Shown: positions 15,603 through 25,868, counted from the first letter of the stretch. The stretch is 64,000 bases of DNA from CAVRXT01 sp049644285 (GCA_049644285.1 JBARRP010000107.1:1-64000), one strand, 5' to 3'. Program-made: numbers and translations. The notes: generated from the sequence alone by a model not told the origin.

Positions 15603-17963
15603 ATGCCTGACTTCCCGTCTCTCGTCGGGCGCACGGTAAGCCACTACCGCGTTTTAGAAAAGTCGGGTGGCGGCGGTATGGGTGTGGTCTACAAAGGCGA
15701 GGACCTCAAGCTCGGCCGACTGGTGGCACTCAAATTCCTCCCAGAAGATTTGGCCAAAGATCGCCAGGCGCTGGAGCGTTTCGAGCGCGAAGCTCGCGCT
15801 GCTTCGGCCCTCGACCATCCGAACATCTGCACGATTCATGAGATCGATGAGCACGAAGGACAACCCTTCATCGTCATGCAGTTTCTCGATGGGCAGACGC
15901 TTAAGCATCGCATTGGTGACAGGCCGCTAGCGATCGAGGAGGTGCTGGAGCTGGGAATCCAGATTGCTGATGCACTGGATGCAGCGCACTCGAAGGGGAT
16001 CATCCACCGCGACATCAAACCAGCAAACATTTTCGTGACCCTGCGCAGCCAGGCCAAGATTCTGGACTTTGGCCTGGCCAAGCTAGTGCCGGAACGACGA
16101 GTCGAGGCAGCGGCAGGCGTCTCGGCACACCCCACCGCAGGAACGCTCGAAGGGAATTTGACAAGTCCGGGGACGGCGATGGGTACTTTACCCTACATGT
16201 CGCCAGAGCAGGCGCGAGGAGAAGAACTGGACGCGCGTACGGATCTGTTTAGCTTCGGGGCGGTGCTTTATGAGATGGCGACTGGCCGGCAAGCATTTTC
16301 AGGCAACACCTCAGCGGTGATCTTTGATGCGCTCCTAAACCGCCCGGTGACTCCTCCAGCGCACGCAAATCCGAGCTTGCCTCCCGAGCTGGAACGCATC
16401 ATCCACAAGGCACTGGAGAAGGACCGCGACACACGCTGCCAATCCGCCGCCGAGCTGCGCGCCGACCTGAGGCGCCTAAAACGAGACATCGGTTCGGATC
16501 GAGCGGCTTCGGTGCCCGCGACTCCGTCCAATTTAGGTTCCATTTCTCGAAGGAGCCGGAGAGCCCGTCCCGGACGCATTAAGGCGTTGGCGGTGCTGCC
16601 TCTCGAGGATCTCTCGGGCGGCCCAGGGCGAGACTACTTCGCGGAAGGGATGACCGAGGCTCTGATTACCGACCTGGCCAAGATCAAAGCGTTGCGGGTC
16701 ATTTCAAGGACGTCTGTAATGCAGTACAGGGGCGTCCACAAGCCTCTCCCACAGATCGCCCGCGAGTTGAATGTGGACGCCGTGGTCGAAGGTTCCGTGG
16801 TGCGCTCTGGGAACAGGATGCGTATCACAGCGCAGCTGATTCACGCGGCAACGGACCAGCATCTCTGGGCGGAAAGCTACGAACGCGATCTTCGCGACGT
16901 CCTGTCGTTGCAGAGCGAGGTAGCGCGGGCCATTGCCAATGGGATTCAGATTACGTTGACACCGCAGGATCAGGCACGCCTCGCGCATGTCCGCACGGTT
17001 GACCCTGAGGCTTATCAGCTTTACCTGAAGGGCCGATTCTACTGGAACAAGAGGACTGAAACGAATCTCAAGAAAGGAATTGAATATTTCCACCAGGCGA
17101 TTGACCTAGACCCAACCTATGCCCTGGCTTACGCCGGCATAGCGGACTGTTACAGTCTACTCGGGTGGGACCTATTTGGTGTGATGCCCCCCAGGGAAGC
17201 TTTGCCGATCGCCAAAGCGGCAGCGAGGAAAGCGCTAGAAATAGATGACAGCCTCGCCGAGGCTCACAGCTCCCTGGCCTGGACCAAGTTAGCCTTCGAC
17301 TGGGATTGGTGCGGCGCCGTGAGTGAGTTCAAGAGGGCGATTGAACTCAACCCCGGATATGCGGTCACCCACCACTGGTATGCCGAGTGCTTGGCGGGGA
17401 TGGGGCAGTATTCCGAAGCCCTCGCGGAGATAAAACAGGCGCGAGAGTTGGATCCGCTCTCGCTCATCATCAGCTCGGTTGCGGGATGGATTCTCTACTT
17501 CGATCGGCAAGATGACCAAGCGATCGCCCAATTTCGAAGAACGCTCGAGCTTGATCCAAACTTCTGGGTGGTGCACTGGACGCTTGGGCGGGCGTACGAG
17601 CAAAAGGCAATGTTTGCAGAAGCCATCGCAGAGATCCAAAAGGCAATCGATCTCTCGGAGGGCAGCCCGCTCTCCTTAGCGGCACTCGGACATGCCAACG
17701 CGGTCTCAGGGCAGCGCGCCGAGGCGCTGAAAGTGCTCGACGAGTTGACGGAGTTATCGAAACGACGCTACATCTCCCCATACGGCATTGCGGCAATCCA
17801 TGCCGGCCTTGGCGAGAAAGATGAAGCCTTCATGTGGCTGGAAAAAGCCTATGAGGAGCGCTCAGGCTGGCTGATTTGGTTGAGAGCCGAACCCATTTCT
17901 GACCCCCTACGCTCCGACCCCAGGTTTCAGGATCTGCTGCACCGCATCGGCCTCCCGCCGTAA
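15603..17963 (+). CDS. Ser/Thr protein kinase with TolB-like and TPR domains
   Basis: 786 residues from ATG 15603. A PknB-type kinase domain spans about 15-290: glycine loop GGGGMGVVYKG, VALK with catalytic Lys 44, HRDIKPANIF with catalytic Asp 137, DFG at 155-157, and the activation-segment end GTLPYMSPEQARG. A TolB-like/FlgO-type alpha-beta domain follows (about 325-450; LAVLPLEDLSGGPGRDYFAEG), then at least six tetratricopeptide repeats. No membrane segment was found, so it is likely cytoplasmic. This three-part architecture is greatly expanded in Acidobacteriota; targets are unknown. A paralogue lies at 25869-28130. It is convergent with the dehydrogenase gene. Confidence 0.9.
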   Translation: MPDFPSLVGRTVSHYRVLEKSGGGGMGVVYKGEDLKLGRLVALKFLPEDLAKDRQALERFEREARAASALDHPNICTIHEIDEHEGQPFIVMQFLDGQTLKHRIGDRPLAIEEVLELGIQIADALDAAHSKGIIHRDIKPANIFVTLRSQAKILDFGLAKLVPERRVEAAAGVSAHPTAGTLEGNLTSPGTAMGTLPYMSPEQARGEELDARTDLFSFGAVLYEMATGRQAFSGNTSAVIFDALLNRPVTPPAHANPSLPPELERIIHKALEKDRDTRCQSAAELRADLRRLKRDIGSDRAASVPATPSNLGSISRRSRRARPGRIKALAVLPLEDLSGGPGRDYFAEGMTEALITDLAKIKALRVISRTSVMQYRGVHKPLPQIARELNVDAVVEGSVVRSGNRMRITAQLIHAATDQHLWAESYERDLRDVLSLQSEVARAIANGIQITLTPQDQARLAHVRTVDPEAYQLYLKGRFYWNKRTETNLKKGIEYFHQAIDLDPTYALAYAGIADCYSLLGWDLFGVMPPREALPIAKAAARKALEIDDSLAEAHSSLAWTKLAFDWDWCGAVSEFKRAIELNPGYAVTHHWYAECLAGMGQYSEALAEIKQARELDPLSLIISSVAGWILYFDRQDDQAIAQFRRTLELDPNFWVVHWTLGRAYEQKAMFAEAIAEIQKAIDLSEGSPLSLAALGHANAVSGQRAEALKVLDELTELSKRRYISPYGIAAIHAGLGEKDEAFMWLEKAYEERSGWLIWLRAEPISDPLRSDPRFQDLLHRIGLPP

Positions 17964-18012
17964 GGGAAAGTGATCCGAAAGGTTGACGTTCCGGCACGGA
18001 AGCGAGCAACGG

Positions 18013-19026
18013 CTAGCGGTGCTCCAGAATGATCTTCATACGCTGGCCACTGTCTGAGCTCAACATTCCGATCGCGGCCTTCAATTCGCTGAAAGGCATG
18101 ACGTGGCTGATCAGCGGCTCGAGCCGGACGATTCCGCGCTGTACCAGGTCGATGGACGCAGGGTAGTCTTCACTTTTTGCCACGCGGGCGTTGATGAGAG
18201 CGAGCTCCTTGAAGTAGAGCTGATAAAACGGCAAAGCACCCTGGGTTGCGGTGATGATTCCAAAGAGCAGCAGGCGGCCGCCAGAGCGTGCCATGGTGAT
18301 GGCGTCCGCCAGCGACGCGATCACCCCGGTCGTCTCGATGATCAGGTCGGCGCCGCGGCCTTCTGTCGCTTCTAACACTTTTTGGATCGCGCCTTCCCCA
18401 CTCGCAACGGTTAGGTCCGCTCCCAACCTCTGTGCCAGTTCCCTTTTTGCCGCGCTGCGCGTGATGCCGATGACCGGGCTCGCGCCTCGCGCTTTAGCGA
18501 GCTGCACGTGCAGTTGGCCGGTCACGCCCAGGCCCAGCACAACGACCGATTCTCCGGGGAGTATGTTCGCCAAACGCTGGGCGTGCACGCACGTGGTCAG
18601 CACCTGAATCAGAGGCGCGGTACGACTATCGATCGAATCCGGCAGACGAAAAGCGTGGCTTGCCAGAGCCGTCACATATTCGGCGAAACCGCCATTCGTA
18701 TCGCGCCCAAGCAGCATGCCGTTGGGGCACAGATGCGTCTGGCCGATTCGGCAGTGGAAACACGCACCACAGAAAAGCTCCGGGTCGATGATGACCCTGT
18801 CCCCAGGCCGGAACGCGTCGCTGCTGCCCTCGACGACCTCTCCGATCATTTCGTGGCCCATGATCCGCGGGTACTTGACAGGAATCGCGCCATTGTAGAT
18901 TTTCAGATCGGTTCCACAGACGCCGCTATGGCTCACCCGAATGAGTGTCTGGCCCGCGTCGAGGCCGGGGCGAGGAACCTCCTCGAGCACCAACTCGCCG
19001 GGTGCCTTTAGAACCATCGCTCTCAT
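18013..19026 (-). CDS. Zinc-dependent alcohol dehydrogenase
   Basis: 337 residues with the start at ATG 19026 (MRAMVLKAPGE), where the GroES-like domain normally begins; an in-frame ATG at 19062 would add 12 unconserved residues. Medium-chain dehydrogenase: catalytic zinc ligands in GVCGTDLKIYNG and GHEMIGEV, structural zinc cysteines in CGACFHCRIGQTHLC, and the nucleotide fold VVVLGLGVTGQLHVQLAKA with GxGxxG. It resembles threonine/sorbitol dehydrogenases. As the last gene of a four-gene minus-strand operon with a Mo hydroxylase, a peptidase and a 2-hydroxyacid dehydrogenase, it likely oxidises an alcohol intermediate of the same catabolic route. Confidence 0.85.
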   Translation of the reverse strand: MRAMVLKAPGELVLEEVPRPGLDAGQTLIRVSHSGVCGTDLKIYNGAIPVKYPRIMGHEMIGEVVEGSSDAFRPGDRVIIDPELFCGACFHCRIGQTHLCPNGMLLGRDTNGGFAEYVTALASHAFRLPDSIDSRTAPLIQVLTTCVHAQRLANILPGESVVVLGLGVTGQLHVQLAKARGASPVIGITRSAAKRELAQRLGADLTVASGEGAIQKVLEATEGRGADLIIETTGVIASLADAITMARSGGRLLLFGIITATQGALPFYQLYFKELALINARVAKSEDYPASIDLVQRGIVRLEPLISHVMPFSELKAAIGMLSSDSGQRMKIILEHR

Positions 19027-19093
19027 AGGGGTGGCTTTCACAGGATGTCTTTCACAGCCCATATTGTAGAACGAACTGGCAGTCAGGATTGCC

Positions 19094-20071
19094 TCAGGCC
19101 GTTCGTTGCAGCACTTCCGGATTGACGGGATTGCAAGGCGCCTCGTTGCTCATGACGCGAACAACTTCCTCGGCCGCCTTGGTCTGCAAATCGACCAGCG
19201 ACTCCACCGAGTAGAAACTCATGTGCGGCGTCAGGATCACGTTATCGCGGCCGAAGAGAGGTGAGGCAGACGGCGGCTCCTGCGGCAAAACGTCCAGCGC
19301 CGCCCCGGCCAATTGTCCTGCGTCCAGTGCGCGCGCCAGAGCCGTCTCATCAATGATCGCACCGCGCGCCGTGTTAATCAGGTACGCCGTCGGCTTCATG
19401 TGGCGAAACACTTCGGCGTTGAACAAGCTATGCGTCTCCGGCATCAGCGGGGTGTGGATGGAAACATAGTCGGACACTTTCAGCAACTCGATGAAACCGA
19501 CGCGCTCCACGCCCGCGCGAGCGGCAATTTCCGGCGGGATGTAAGGATCGTGCGTTACAACCATCAGACCAAATGCCCTTGCTTTGGGCGCCACCAACTG
19601 CGGAATCCTGCCGAAACCCAACAACCCCAGAACGCTTCCCCGCAAGCGGTGGATGGGAACGACCGCCGGCAATTCCCAGCGGCCCGCATGCGCGCGTGAA
19701 TTCGCGAGGGGAATCTTGCGGACCAGCGCCAGGAGCAAAGCCATCGTGTGGTCGGAAACCTCGTCGATGCAATAATCGGGCACCTTGGTGACCACGATTC
19801 CCGCATTCGTGGCGGCAGCGATGTCTACGTTGTCGACCCCGATGCCGAATCGCGAGATGATCCGGCAGCGCTTCATTTCACGAATCATCTCCGCCGTGAT
19901 CTTGGCGTAAGTCACGAGCAGCGCATCGGCGTCGCGGGCCACTTGCAGGATGGCCTCGGGCGTAGGTTCATGGGCAAGTCGTAGATCGGCGCCGATCTTC
20001 GACAGCACCTCGCGCGCGGGGTCGAGGCTCGGAAATACGGAATCGGAGACGGCCACGAGTAGCTGCGGCAT
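19094..20071 (-). CDS. D-isomer-specific 2-hydroxyacid dehydrogenase
   Basis: 325 residues; ATG at 20071 begins 2 nt after the stop of the upstream peptidase gene. Two Rossmann-like domains as in phosphoglycerate dehydrogenase: the nucleotide-binding GLLGFGRIPQLVAPKA with an Asp (THDPYIP) after strand 2, then the catalytic Arg in NTARGAIIDE, the Glu around LDVLPQEPP, and the His in LTPHMSFYS. No ACT or other regulatory domain is present, so a catabolic 2-hydroxyacid or glyoxylate reductase-type role fits better than serine synthesis. Substrate not determinable. Confidence 0.87.
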   Translation of the reverse strand: MPQLLVAVSDSVFPSLDPAREVLSKIGADLRLAHEPTPEAILQVARDADALLVTYAKITAEMIREMKRCRIISRFGIGVDNVDIAAATNAGIVVTKVPDYCIDEVSDHTMALLLALVRKIPLANSRAHAGRWELPAVVPIHRLRGSVLGLLGFGRIPQLVAPKARAFGLMVVTHDPYIPPEIAARAGVERVGFIELLKVSDYVSIHTPLMPETHSLFNAEVFRHMKPTAYLINTARGAIIDETALARALDAGQLAGAALDVLPQEPPSASPLFGRDNVILTPHMSFYSVESLVDLQTKAAEEVVRVMSNEAPCNPVNPEVLQRTA

Positions 20072-20073
20072 TT

Positions 20074-21333
20074 TTAGCGCGCCATCGCTTCTTCCATGTG
20101 CTCCATGAGCGTGAACACCACGGGCCCTTTGCCGGAAACGAGAACATTCTCTTCGAGGCGGGTGGTCTGCTGCAGGCCTGGATGTCCCGCGAATGTCTCA
20201 ATCGCGAAGTACATGTTCTCTTTGATTTCGGCCGGGTATTTGAGCGAATAGGCGCGGGAAATCCACATGCCCTCGTAGAGTGTAATGCCGATGCTATGCG
20301 CAAACTGCTGCAGAGTCACCGTACCGTACTTGTCATCGTCATACTCGGGAAATGCGGCCGCCACATCGGCGGTGGTGTTCCCAGGGCGCAGTTTTTCCAG
20401 CCCGGCATACATCGAATCGTAGACCTCTCGATACAGGTCAATTTCCTTTTGGTTCATCTTCGCGGCGACCTTAAAGCAGCGCACAAAGTCGATGAAGTAG
20501 CCAGAAGGCCCCACGGCGTTGATGTCGATGATGACCAGATCACCCTGGCGGATGATCTTATCGGTGGCCCAGCGGCGATACGGACTGGTGTTGCCCCCCG
20601 AAGCCACAATGATGTCGTAGATAATCTCGCAACCCCGTTCGAGCATGAACTCGTGTACCTTGGATTCGATTTCCCGCTCGCGCACGCCGGGCTTGAGCCA
20701 CTCATACTTGATCTTCCACATCGCCGCATCACCGATACTCGAGGCCTGCTTGAGCAGCTCGATCTCGTCGCGGGTTTTAACAACGCGCGCCGCGGAAACC
20801 GCCGGCCAGCCATTCACAATCTTGAGGCCGGTCTTCTGAAACGCTTCCAGGGCAGGCATATCGAAGTTGTCGATGCCGATGCGTTCCTTATGCACCTTAT
20901 GCTCTTTCAAAACCTCGACCACGCTCTCCGCCATTCGCCCGGCCATGAACGGAACGGCGCCCTCTGCCCATTGCCAGGTGATCGCCGGCCGGATGCGGCC
21001 TTCCATCCATGGGAGATCGATCTTCGCGCACTGCAGGTCTGAGCCCGCCGTCTCGAAAAGCACCGGCTCGGCGCCGTGGGGCACGACGGCATAGCGGATG
21101 TTGATGTTGTATTTCCAATTGCCCTGGTAAGACGCAGTCGCGTACCGAATATTGGCGCCCGCAAACAGGACCAGCGCGCCCAGGTCATGAGCTTTCATCT
21201 GCTCCCGCAGGCGCTGCAAGCGATCTTTGCGTAAGCGATCGAAGTCCACGCGGTATTGCCAGTCAGCGCCAGTCTGGCTGTAAACGCGCCGCGGGTCCCA
21301 CTCATGCGGCTTCCCTATGAAACTCGTATCCAT
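20074..21333 (-). CDS. M24 family metallopeptidase (Xaa-Pro/creatinase-like)
   Basis: 419 residues from ATG 21333, preceded by a GGGGGG run; an in-frame ATG 18 nt farther upstream is possible. The N-terminal creatinase domain (about 35-180) precedes the pita-bread fold. All five metal ligands can be placed: Asp in LVIIDINAVG, Asp in YFIDFVRCF, His in QQFAHSIG, Glu in YFAIETFAG and Glu in RLEENVLVS. Members include aminopeptidase P, prolidase and creatine amidinohydrolase; the C-N bond actually cleaved is unknown. Within this operon a hydrolase for an amide or small ureide-like substrate is plausible. Confidence 0.85.
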   Translation of the reverse strand: MDTSFIGKPHEWDPRRVYSQTGADWQYRVDFDRLRKDRLQRLREQMKAHDLGALVLFAGANIRYATASYQGNWKYNINIRYAVVPHGAEPVLFETAGSDLQCAKIDLPWMEGRIRPAITWQWAEGAVPFMAGRMAESVVEVLKEHKVHKERIGIDNFDMPALEAFQKTGLKIVNGWPAVSAARVVKTRDEIELLKQASSIGDAAMWKIKYEWLKPGVREREIESKVHEFMLERGCEIIYDIIVASGGNTSPYRRWATDKIIRQGDLVIIDINAVGPSGYFIDFVRCFKVAAKMNQKEIDLYREVYDSMYAGLEKLRPGNTTADVAAAFPEYDDDKYGTVTLQQFAHSIGITLYEGMWISRAYSLKYPAEIKENMYFAIETFAGHPGLQQTTRLEENVLVSGKGPVVFTLMEHMEEAMAR

Positions 21334-21565
21334 TGTTCTGGTACCCCCCATGCAAAATTCAAAGGCTAAGAATCGCCCCGCGAGGGAACACTCCACACGG
21401 GATCAGCACGACACACTCCCACTTCAACGCAAGGCCACACGCTCTTGGAAAGAACAATTCAAAAAAGAACGCAAGTATATAGTGCCGTGCATTTGGCCGT
21501 CCAGAAAGAAAGCGCCTCGCCGGAACGCTTGCGAATCAAATCCCGGTTGAGGAGCAGCGGAGTGG

Positions 21566-24280
21566 CTACTTCTTCGCGTGGACTGCGGCTTTTCGGCGGG
21601 ATTTCGGAACCGACGGCGCTGCGGCGGGTGCGTCGTCCATGGGCAGGCAGAAGCGACGAATTCCGTCGTAGGAATGCAGGGCGCTGGCCACGGCGCCGGC
21701 GGTAGGAACACACCCTATTTCGCCTACCCCTTTCGCTCCGTAGCCTCCGACTTCATCCGGCACTTCAATCAGGATCACGTCGACCTTTGGCATGTCTCTG
21801 GCCCTCAGGATGCCCGTGTCGCGCAGGAGCAGAGAATCCGGTCTTCCATCCGTCGACGTGAAATTTTCCGAGAGTGCGTAGCCGAGCCCCATGTGCACCC
21901 CGCCTTCCATTTGTTCGGCGCAAAGCCGCGGGTTGATGGCATGGCCGACGTCGTGAGCCGCCACGACGCGTTCGAGCCGGCCATTTTCGCCGAGGATCAC
22001 CACCTGAGTTGCATAGCTGAAGGTCAAGTGTGTCGTCGGGTTTTCCAAGGCCGCGGGGGTGCCGGGCTTGGTGGTGAAATCACAGACGTAATCGCCTCCG
22101 TACTCGCGGCCAACTAGCTTCTCGAGGGGCGATTGCTTGAGGTCGGCGGCCAGCTTGCTTCCCGCCCGCTGTGCCGCAGCACAACTCAGCGTGGTGGCAC
22201 GCGACGCCCACGTCTCCCCGCACTTGACGCCGAGGTCTTTGTCCCAGCGCACCGTCATGATGTCGAGCGGCAGGCCCGTCTCCTCGCACACGGCCTGCCG
22301 AATGGTTGTGAAAAGCCCCTGGCCCAGTTCCGTGTAACCGGTGAGGATATCCACTCGGCCACCTTCCACGACGCGGATTAAGATGTGCCCGCTATCTACC
22401 GTTCCGTTTCCAATGCCGGTGCTCTTGATTCCGCAGCCGATGCCCGCATACTTTGCGCTCTTGTAGATGTCTTTCACCGCTTCGAGCGACTTGCGCAGGC
22501 CGCGGACGCTCTCTCGCATGATCTGGCCGGTAGCGAAGGCATCGCCCGGGTTCAGAATGTTCCGGATGCGGATGTCATAACCATCGACGCCCACCCTTTC
22601 GGCGAGGATATCCATGATCCCTTCCATGGCGAAGTGGGCTTGGTTGGTGCCGAAGCCACGCATCGCTCCGCTTGTCGGGTTGTTCGTGTACACGGCCTTG
22701 GATTCGATGTCCACGTTGGGCACGCGGTAGGGGCCGCAAGAATGGCACGCCGCGCGAAGCAGGCACTTGCTGCTGGTGCCCGCGTAGCCTCCAGCGTCGC
22801 CGACAATCCGAGCGCGCACGGCGAGCAGATGGCCTTCGGCATCGGCGCCGACGGTGTAGTGCATCGTCATCGGATGGCGCTTGACGTGGTGCTGCGTGGA
22901 TTGCTTTCGCGTGAGAACCGTCTTCACCGGACGCTGCAGGAGAAGCGCCGCCAGCGCGGTCTGCGCCTGAATCGAAAGCTCTTCTTTGGCGCCAAAGGCT
23001 CCGCCGCTCGCCACCAGCGCGATTTCAACTTCCTCAAGCGGCAGTTTCAGCACTCGCGCGATCTGGCGCTGGTCGAACACTGAGCCTTGGCTCTGCGTGC
23101 GTACCTCGACGCCGTTCCCCTGAGGCAGCACCAGGCATGCCTCCGGCTCAAGAAAGGCAATTTCGATCGGCTGCGTGGCGAAGGTCTGCTCGATGACATG
23201 CGTCGAAGCGGCCAGCGCTGCATCGACGTCTCCCCGCGCAAACGCGGTGGTTTCGATCAGGTTCTCGGAGTGATAGAGGTTGCCGGGCCCATGCACCTGC
23301 GGCGCGCCGGGCTCGAGTGCCGCGAACGGGTCCGTCACCGGCGGGAGCACCTCGTACTCGACCTCCACTTTATCCGCGGCTTGGCGCGCATGGAACATGG
23401 AGTCGCCGACCACGAGCGCGAGGAAGTCTCCGACGCAGCAGGTGGTTTCACCGACCGCGACGAACATGGGTAAGTCGGGAACGTTGAGCCCTGTGCCCCG
23501 CCCTCCGGGAACATCGCTTGCGGTGAAAATTTTCACAATCCCTGGCATCGCCCGGGCCGCGGATGTGTGAATCGCCAGAACCTTGGCCCGTGGGTGCGCA
23601 CTCAGTACCAGTGCGCCATGCAGCATCCCCGGAACGCGCATGTCGTCCACGAAAGGCTTCTCACCTAAAGCTTGGTCAATTCCTTCGTAGCGCAAAGGCG
23701 ACCGGCCGACTCCATTCGCGTGATTATCTGCCGCAAATGCTGGATTACGGCTTAATCCGAATTCTTCGCCGAAAAAGAAATGGCGTCGTGGCTCGTTGCG
23801 CGGAAGGCATTTGCCGTCGTTCCAGGCTTCGCCGGCTGTTTGAATCGCGTCGATGATCCGTCCGTAGCCCGTGCAGCGACAAAGATGGCCGCTGAGCGCC
23901 TTCGCGACAGCCTCGCGGTCATCGGTGCACCCTTGCCGCAGCAGCGATGACGCGCGGACAAGGATTCCGGGGATGCAGAAGCCGCACTGCACTCCCCCTT
24001 CGAGCACGAACGCTTCGCCGAGCACCCGGCGCATTTCTTCCGGGACACCCTCGAGCGTGACCACGTCGCGCCCTTCCATCTGTTCCGGCTTGCGCAGGCA
24101 GGCGAGCACCGGCCGCCCGTCCACCAGAATCGCGCAGCAGCCGCAGGTGCCTTCCGGAGCGCAGCCGTTCTTGGCAGAAACGATGCCGCACTCCTCGCGC
24201 AGGACCTCGAGGAAGTCCATCCCCGGCTCGTACGAGCCAGCGGTCGGCTTTCCGTTCAAGGTGAAATTGACCTTGGGCAA
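21566..24280 (-). CDS. Fused [2Fe-2S]/molybdopterin oxidoreductase, XDH family
   Basis: 904 residues from TTG 24280, supported by AGGAG about 7 nt upstream; no nearby ATG fits. Residues 1-75 are a plant-type ferredoxin with C-x5-C-x2-C (GCAPEGTCGCC) plus a later Cys; residues about 80-155 are the second [2Fe-2S] domain (VQCGFCIPG, HLCRCTGYG). The remainder is the molybdopterin-binding large subunit, with GAFGAKEE, AMRGFGTNQ and the C-terminal KGVGEIG carrying the catalytic Glu. There is no FAD domain, so the layout resembles aldehyde oxidoreductase Mop and the so-called selenium-dependent xanthine dehydrogenases. Electrons must go to an external carrier. First gene of a four-gene catabolic operon. 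Confidence 0.88.
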   Translation of the reverse strand: MPKVNFTLNGKPTAGSYEPGMDFLEVLREECGIVSAKNGCAPEGTCGCCAILVDGRPVLACLRKPEQMEGRDVVTLEGVPEEMRRVLGEAFVLEGGVQCGFCIPGILVRASSLLRQGCTDDREAVAKALSGHLCRCTGYGRIIDAIQTAGEAWNDGKCLPRNEPRRHFFFGEEFGLSRNPAFAADNHANGVGRSPLRYEGIDQALGEKPFVDDMRVPGMLHGALVLSAHPRAKVLAIHTSAARAMPGIVKIFTASDVPGGRGTGLNVPDLPMFVAVGETTCCVGDFLALVVGDSMFHARQAADKVEVEYEVLPPVTDPFAALEPGAPQVHGPGNLYHSENLIETTAFARGDVDAALAASTHVIEQTFATQPIEIAFLEPEACLVLPQGNGVEVRTQSQGSVFDQRQIARVLKLPLEEVEIALVASGGAFGAKEELSIQAQTALAALLLQRPVKTVLTRKQSTQHHVKRHPMTMHYTVGADAEGHLLAVRARIVGDAGGYAGTSSKCLLRAACHSCGPYRVPNVDIESKAVYTNNPTSGAMRGFGTNQAHFAMEGIMDILAERVGVDGYDIRIRNILNPGDAFATGQIMRESVRGLRKSLEAVKDIYKSAKYAGIGCGIKSTGIGNGTVDSGHILIRVVEGGRVDILTGYTELGQGLFTTIRQAVCEETGLPLDIMTVRWDKDLGVKCGETWASRATTLSCAAAQRAGSKLAADLKQSPLEKLVGREYGGDYVCDFTTKPGTPAALENPTTHLTFSYATQVVILGENGRLERVVAAHDVGHAINPRLCAEQMEGGVHMGLGYALSENFTSTDGRPDSLLLRDTGILRARDMPKVDVILIEVPDEVGGYGAKGVGEIGCVPTAGAVASALHSYDGIRRFCLPMDDAPAAAPSVPKSRRKAAVHAKK

Positions 24281-24487
24281 ACTTTCTCCTCACGCGCCGG
24301 GCCGATCAGAGCGTGGGACGCATTCTCGACGCACTCCCACTTGTTCGAATTATAGCATTTATCGAATGCGTTCATTTGGCTGGGTCGGTGACCGCTGCCG
24401 ATCTAAACGAGCGGGCGCCACAGCCTTCTAGAAACAGGCTTTGTGGGCATCCCACACGCCGCGTGCAGCATCGCACTGACAAACAAA

Positions 24488-25750
24488 ATGAGAAGCTCGT
24501 CCAGGAAATCACCGTCCCTTATCCAGAGGCTCGCCTCAGCCCCCTCTGGAATCATTTGCCTGCAGCGAAGGTGGTCTTTGAATTTCCGGTCAAGCATTTT
24601 GCTTGCGTCATCTTTGGTTCTTGGAATGTCCGGATGTTTTTTGGCCACCTCTTCCCTCGCTCCTCCCTTTGGGCCTCCGCCGGACATGATCGTCGCGAGT
24701 GTCGCGGATTTGGGACCGCTCCAAACAACGCCCAAGATTCTAGGAAGAGATGGCGGCTACAGCGGCGTGTTCCAGGGCAAATCGGCGTGGCTGTACGGCG
24801 ACACATTCCTCGCGAGCCAGGACGCAGAAAACCGCACGTTGATCAGCGACTCGTGGTCATTTACAACCGACCTCAACGCACAAAACGGCATTACGGGCTT
24901 CCAGGAACGAGACGATGCTGTGGGGCACCCACCATGATTCTCACCGAGACTCCACAGGAGCGCGCATTCAATCAGGCCCATGGCGGCAATCCCTGCCGGG
25001 AACAACCGTGCGGTGCTCGGTTTGCCCTTTGGCCATCGACAATCATTGCCGACCCTTCAGGCAACCGTGCGTTGATTTTCTATAACCTGATCTCGGCCGC
25101 GCCTGGCAACTTCAACTTCCACGAACTCGGCAACTCCGTGGCAATCTGGCTGAACTTCGCAGACCAGCCGCAACGTCCCACGATAAACCCGCCGGTCGTG
25201 GCAGACCACCCTGACCTGCTCTTCAGTGCGAACGAGCCGAACTTCGGTTCGGCGGCGCTTATGAAACAGGGAACGCTCTACGTCTATGGCTGCGGGAGCG
25301 TGGGTCTCGGCAAGGAGTGCAAGTTGGGACGCGTCAACCCTGCCAACGTGCTCGACCGGAACGCCTGGACGTTTTTCGCGGGCAACGGCGATTGGTCCAC
25401 CCAAGTCGGCGACGCGGTCTCAGTGTTCGGCGGCGACGATATTCTGAACGTTTCCTGGAACCAATTCCTTCAGCGATATGTGGCGGTCTACAGCCAACCG
25501 CTGTCCGAAAACGTGATGCTACGCACGTCGCCGAATCCGGAAGGCCCCTGGTCAGGTGAGATCAAAGCATTCACCGCCATGCGACCGGCGCCCAGGCGGC
25601 ACGAATGTCCACGACGCGCAGGCGCATCCCGAATACAATGTCGATGGCGGACGCGTGATGTTCGTCAGCTACTCGCGTTCCACCGGGACCTTCTCAAGCG
25701 AAGTCCGGACTGTGTCGCTCGAACTGAAACCTCCCAACGTGCAGCCGTAA
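24488..25750 (+). pseudogene. DUF4185-like lipoprotein gene with two frameshifts
   Basis: Starting near ATG 24488, the first frame gives a lipoprotein signal (SILLASSLVLGMSGC) and LGRDGGYSGVFQGKSAWLYGD, the start of a DUF4185/glycosidase-like five-bladed propeller. Around 24920-24950 the reading shifts by one base, continuing with TETPQERAFNQAH and IIADPSGNRALIFYN through GPWSGEIKAFTAM. Near 25590-25605 it shifts back to the original frame, giving NVHDAQAHPEYNVDGGRVMF and a normal stop at 25750. The two shifts restore each other, so all of the protein is present but interrupted. Either a young pseudogene or two sequencing errors. Function of the family is probably polysaccharide-related. Confidence 0.7.
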
Positions 25751-25868
25751 TAAGGCCGGCTATAGCGCCTGATAAGTACTGAGAAGTACCCTCATCGAAA
25801 ATCGAAGCGCCCGAATCCCCTTGACCGGTGTTTGCTTTGCAACTACTATCCGTGCCGATTCGCCAATC

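Noticed and set aside
14937..15644. A 235-codon minus-strand frame in the kinase upstream region
   Set aside because: Includes the low-complexity CCAGC/GTCGAGC repeats, overlaps the kinase start, and has no recognisable domain.
20098..21042. A 314-codon plus-strand frame
   Set aside because: Antisense to the M24 peptidase gene, whose metal ligands are all present; no ribosome binding site or domain in the antisense frame.
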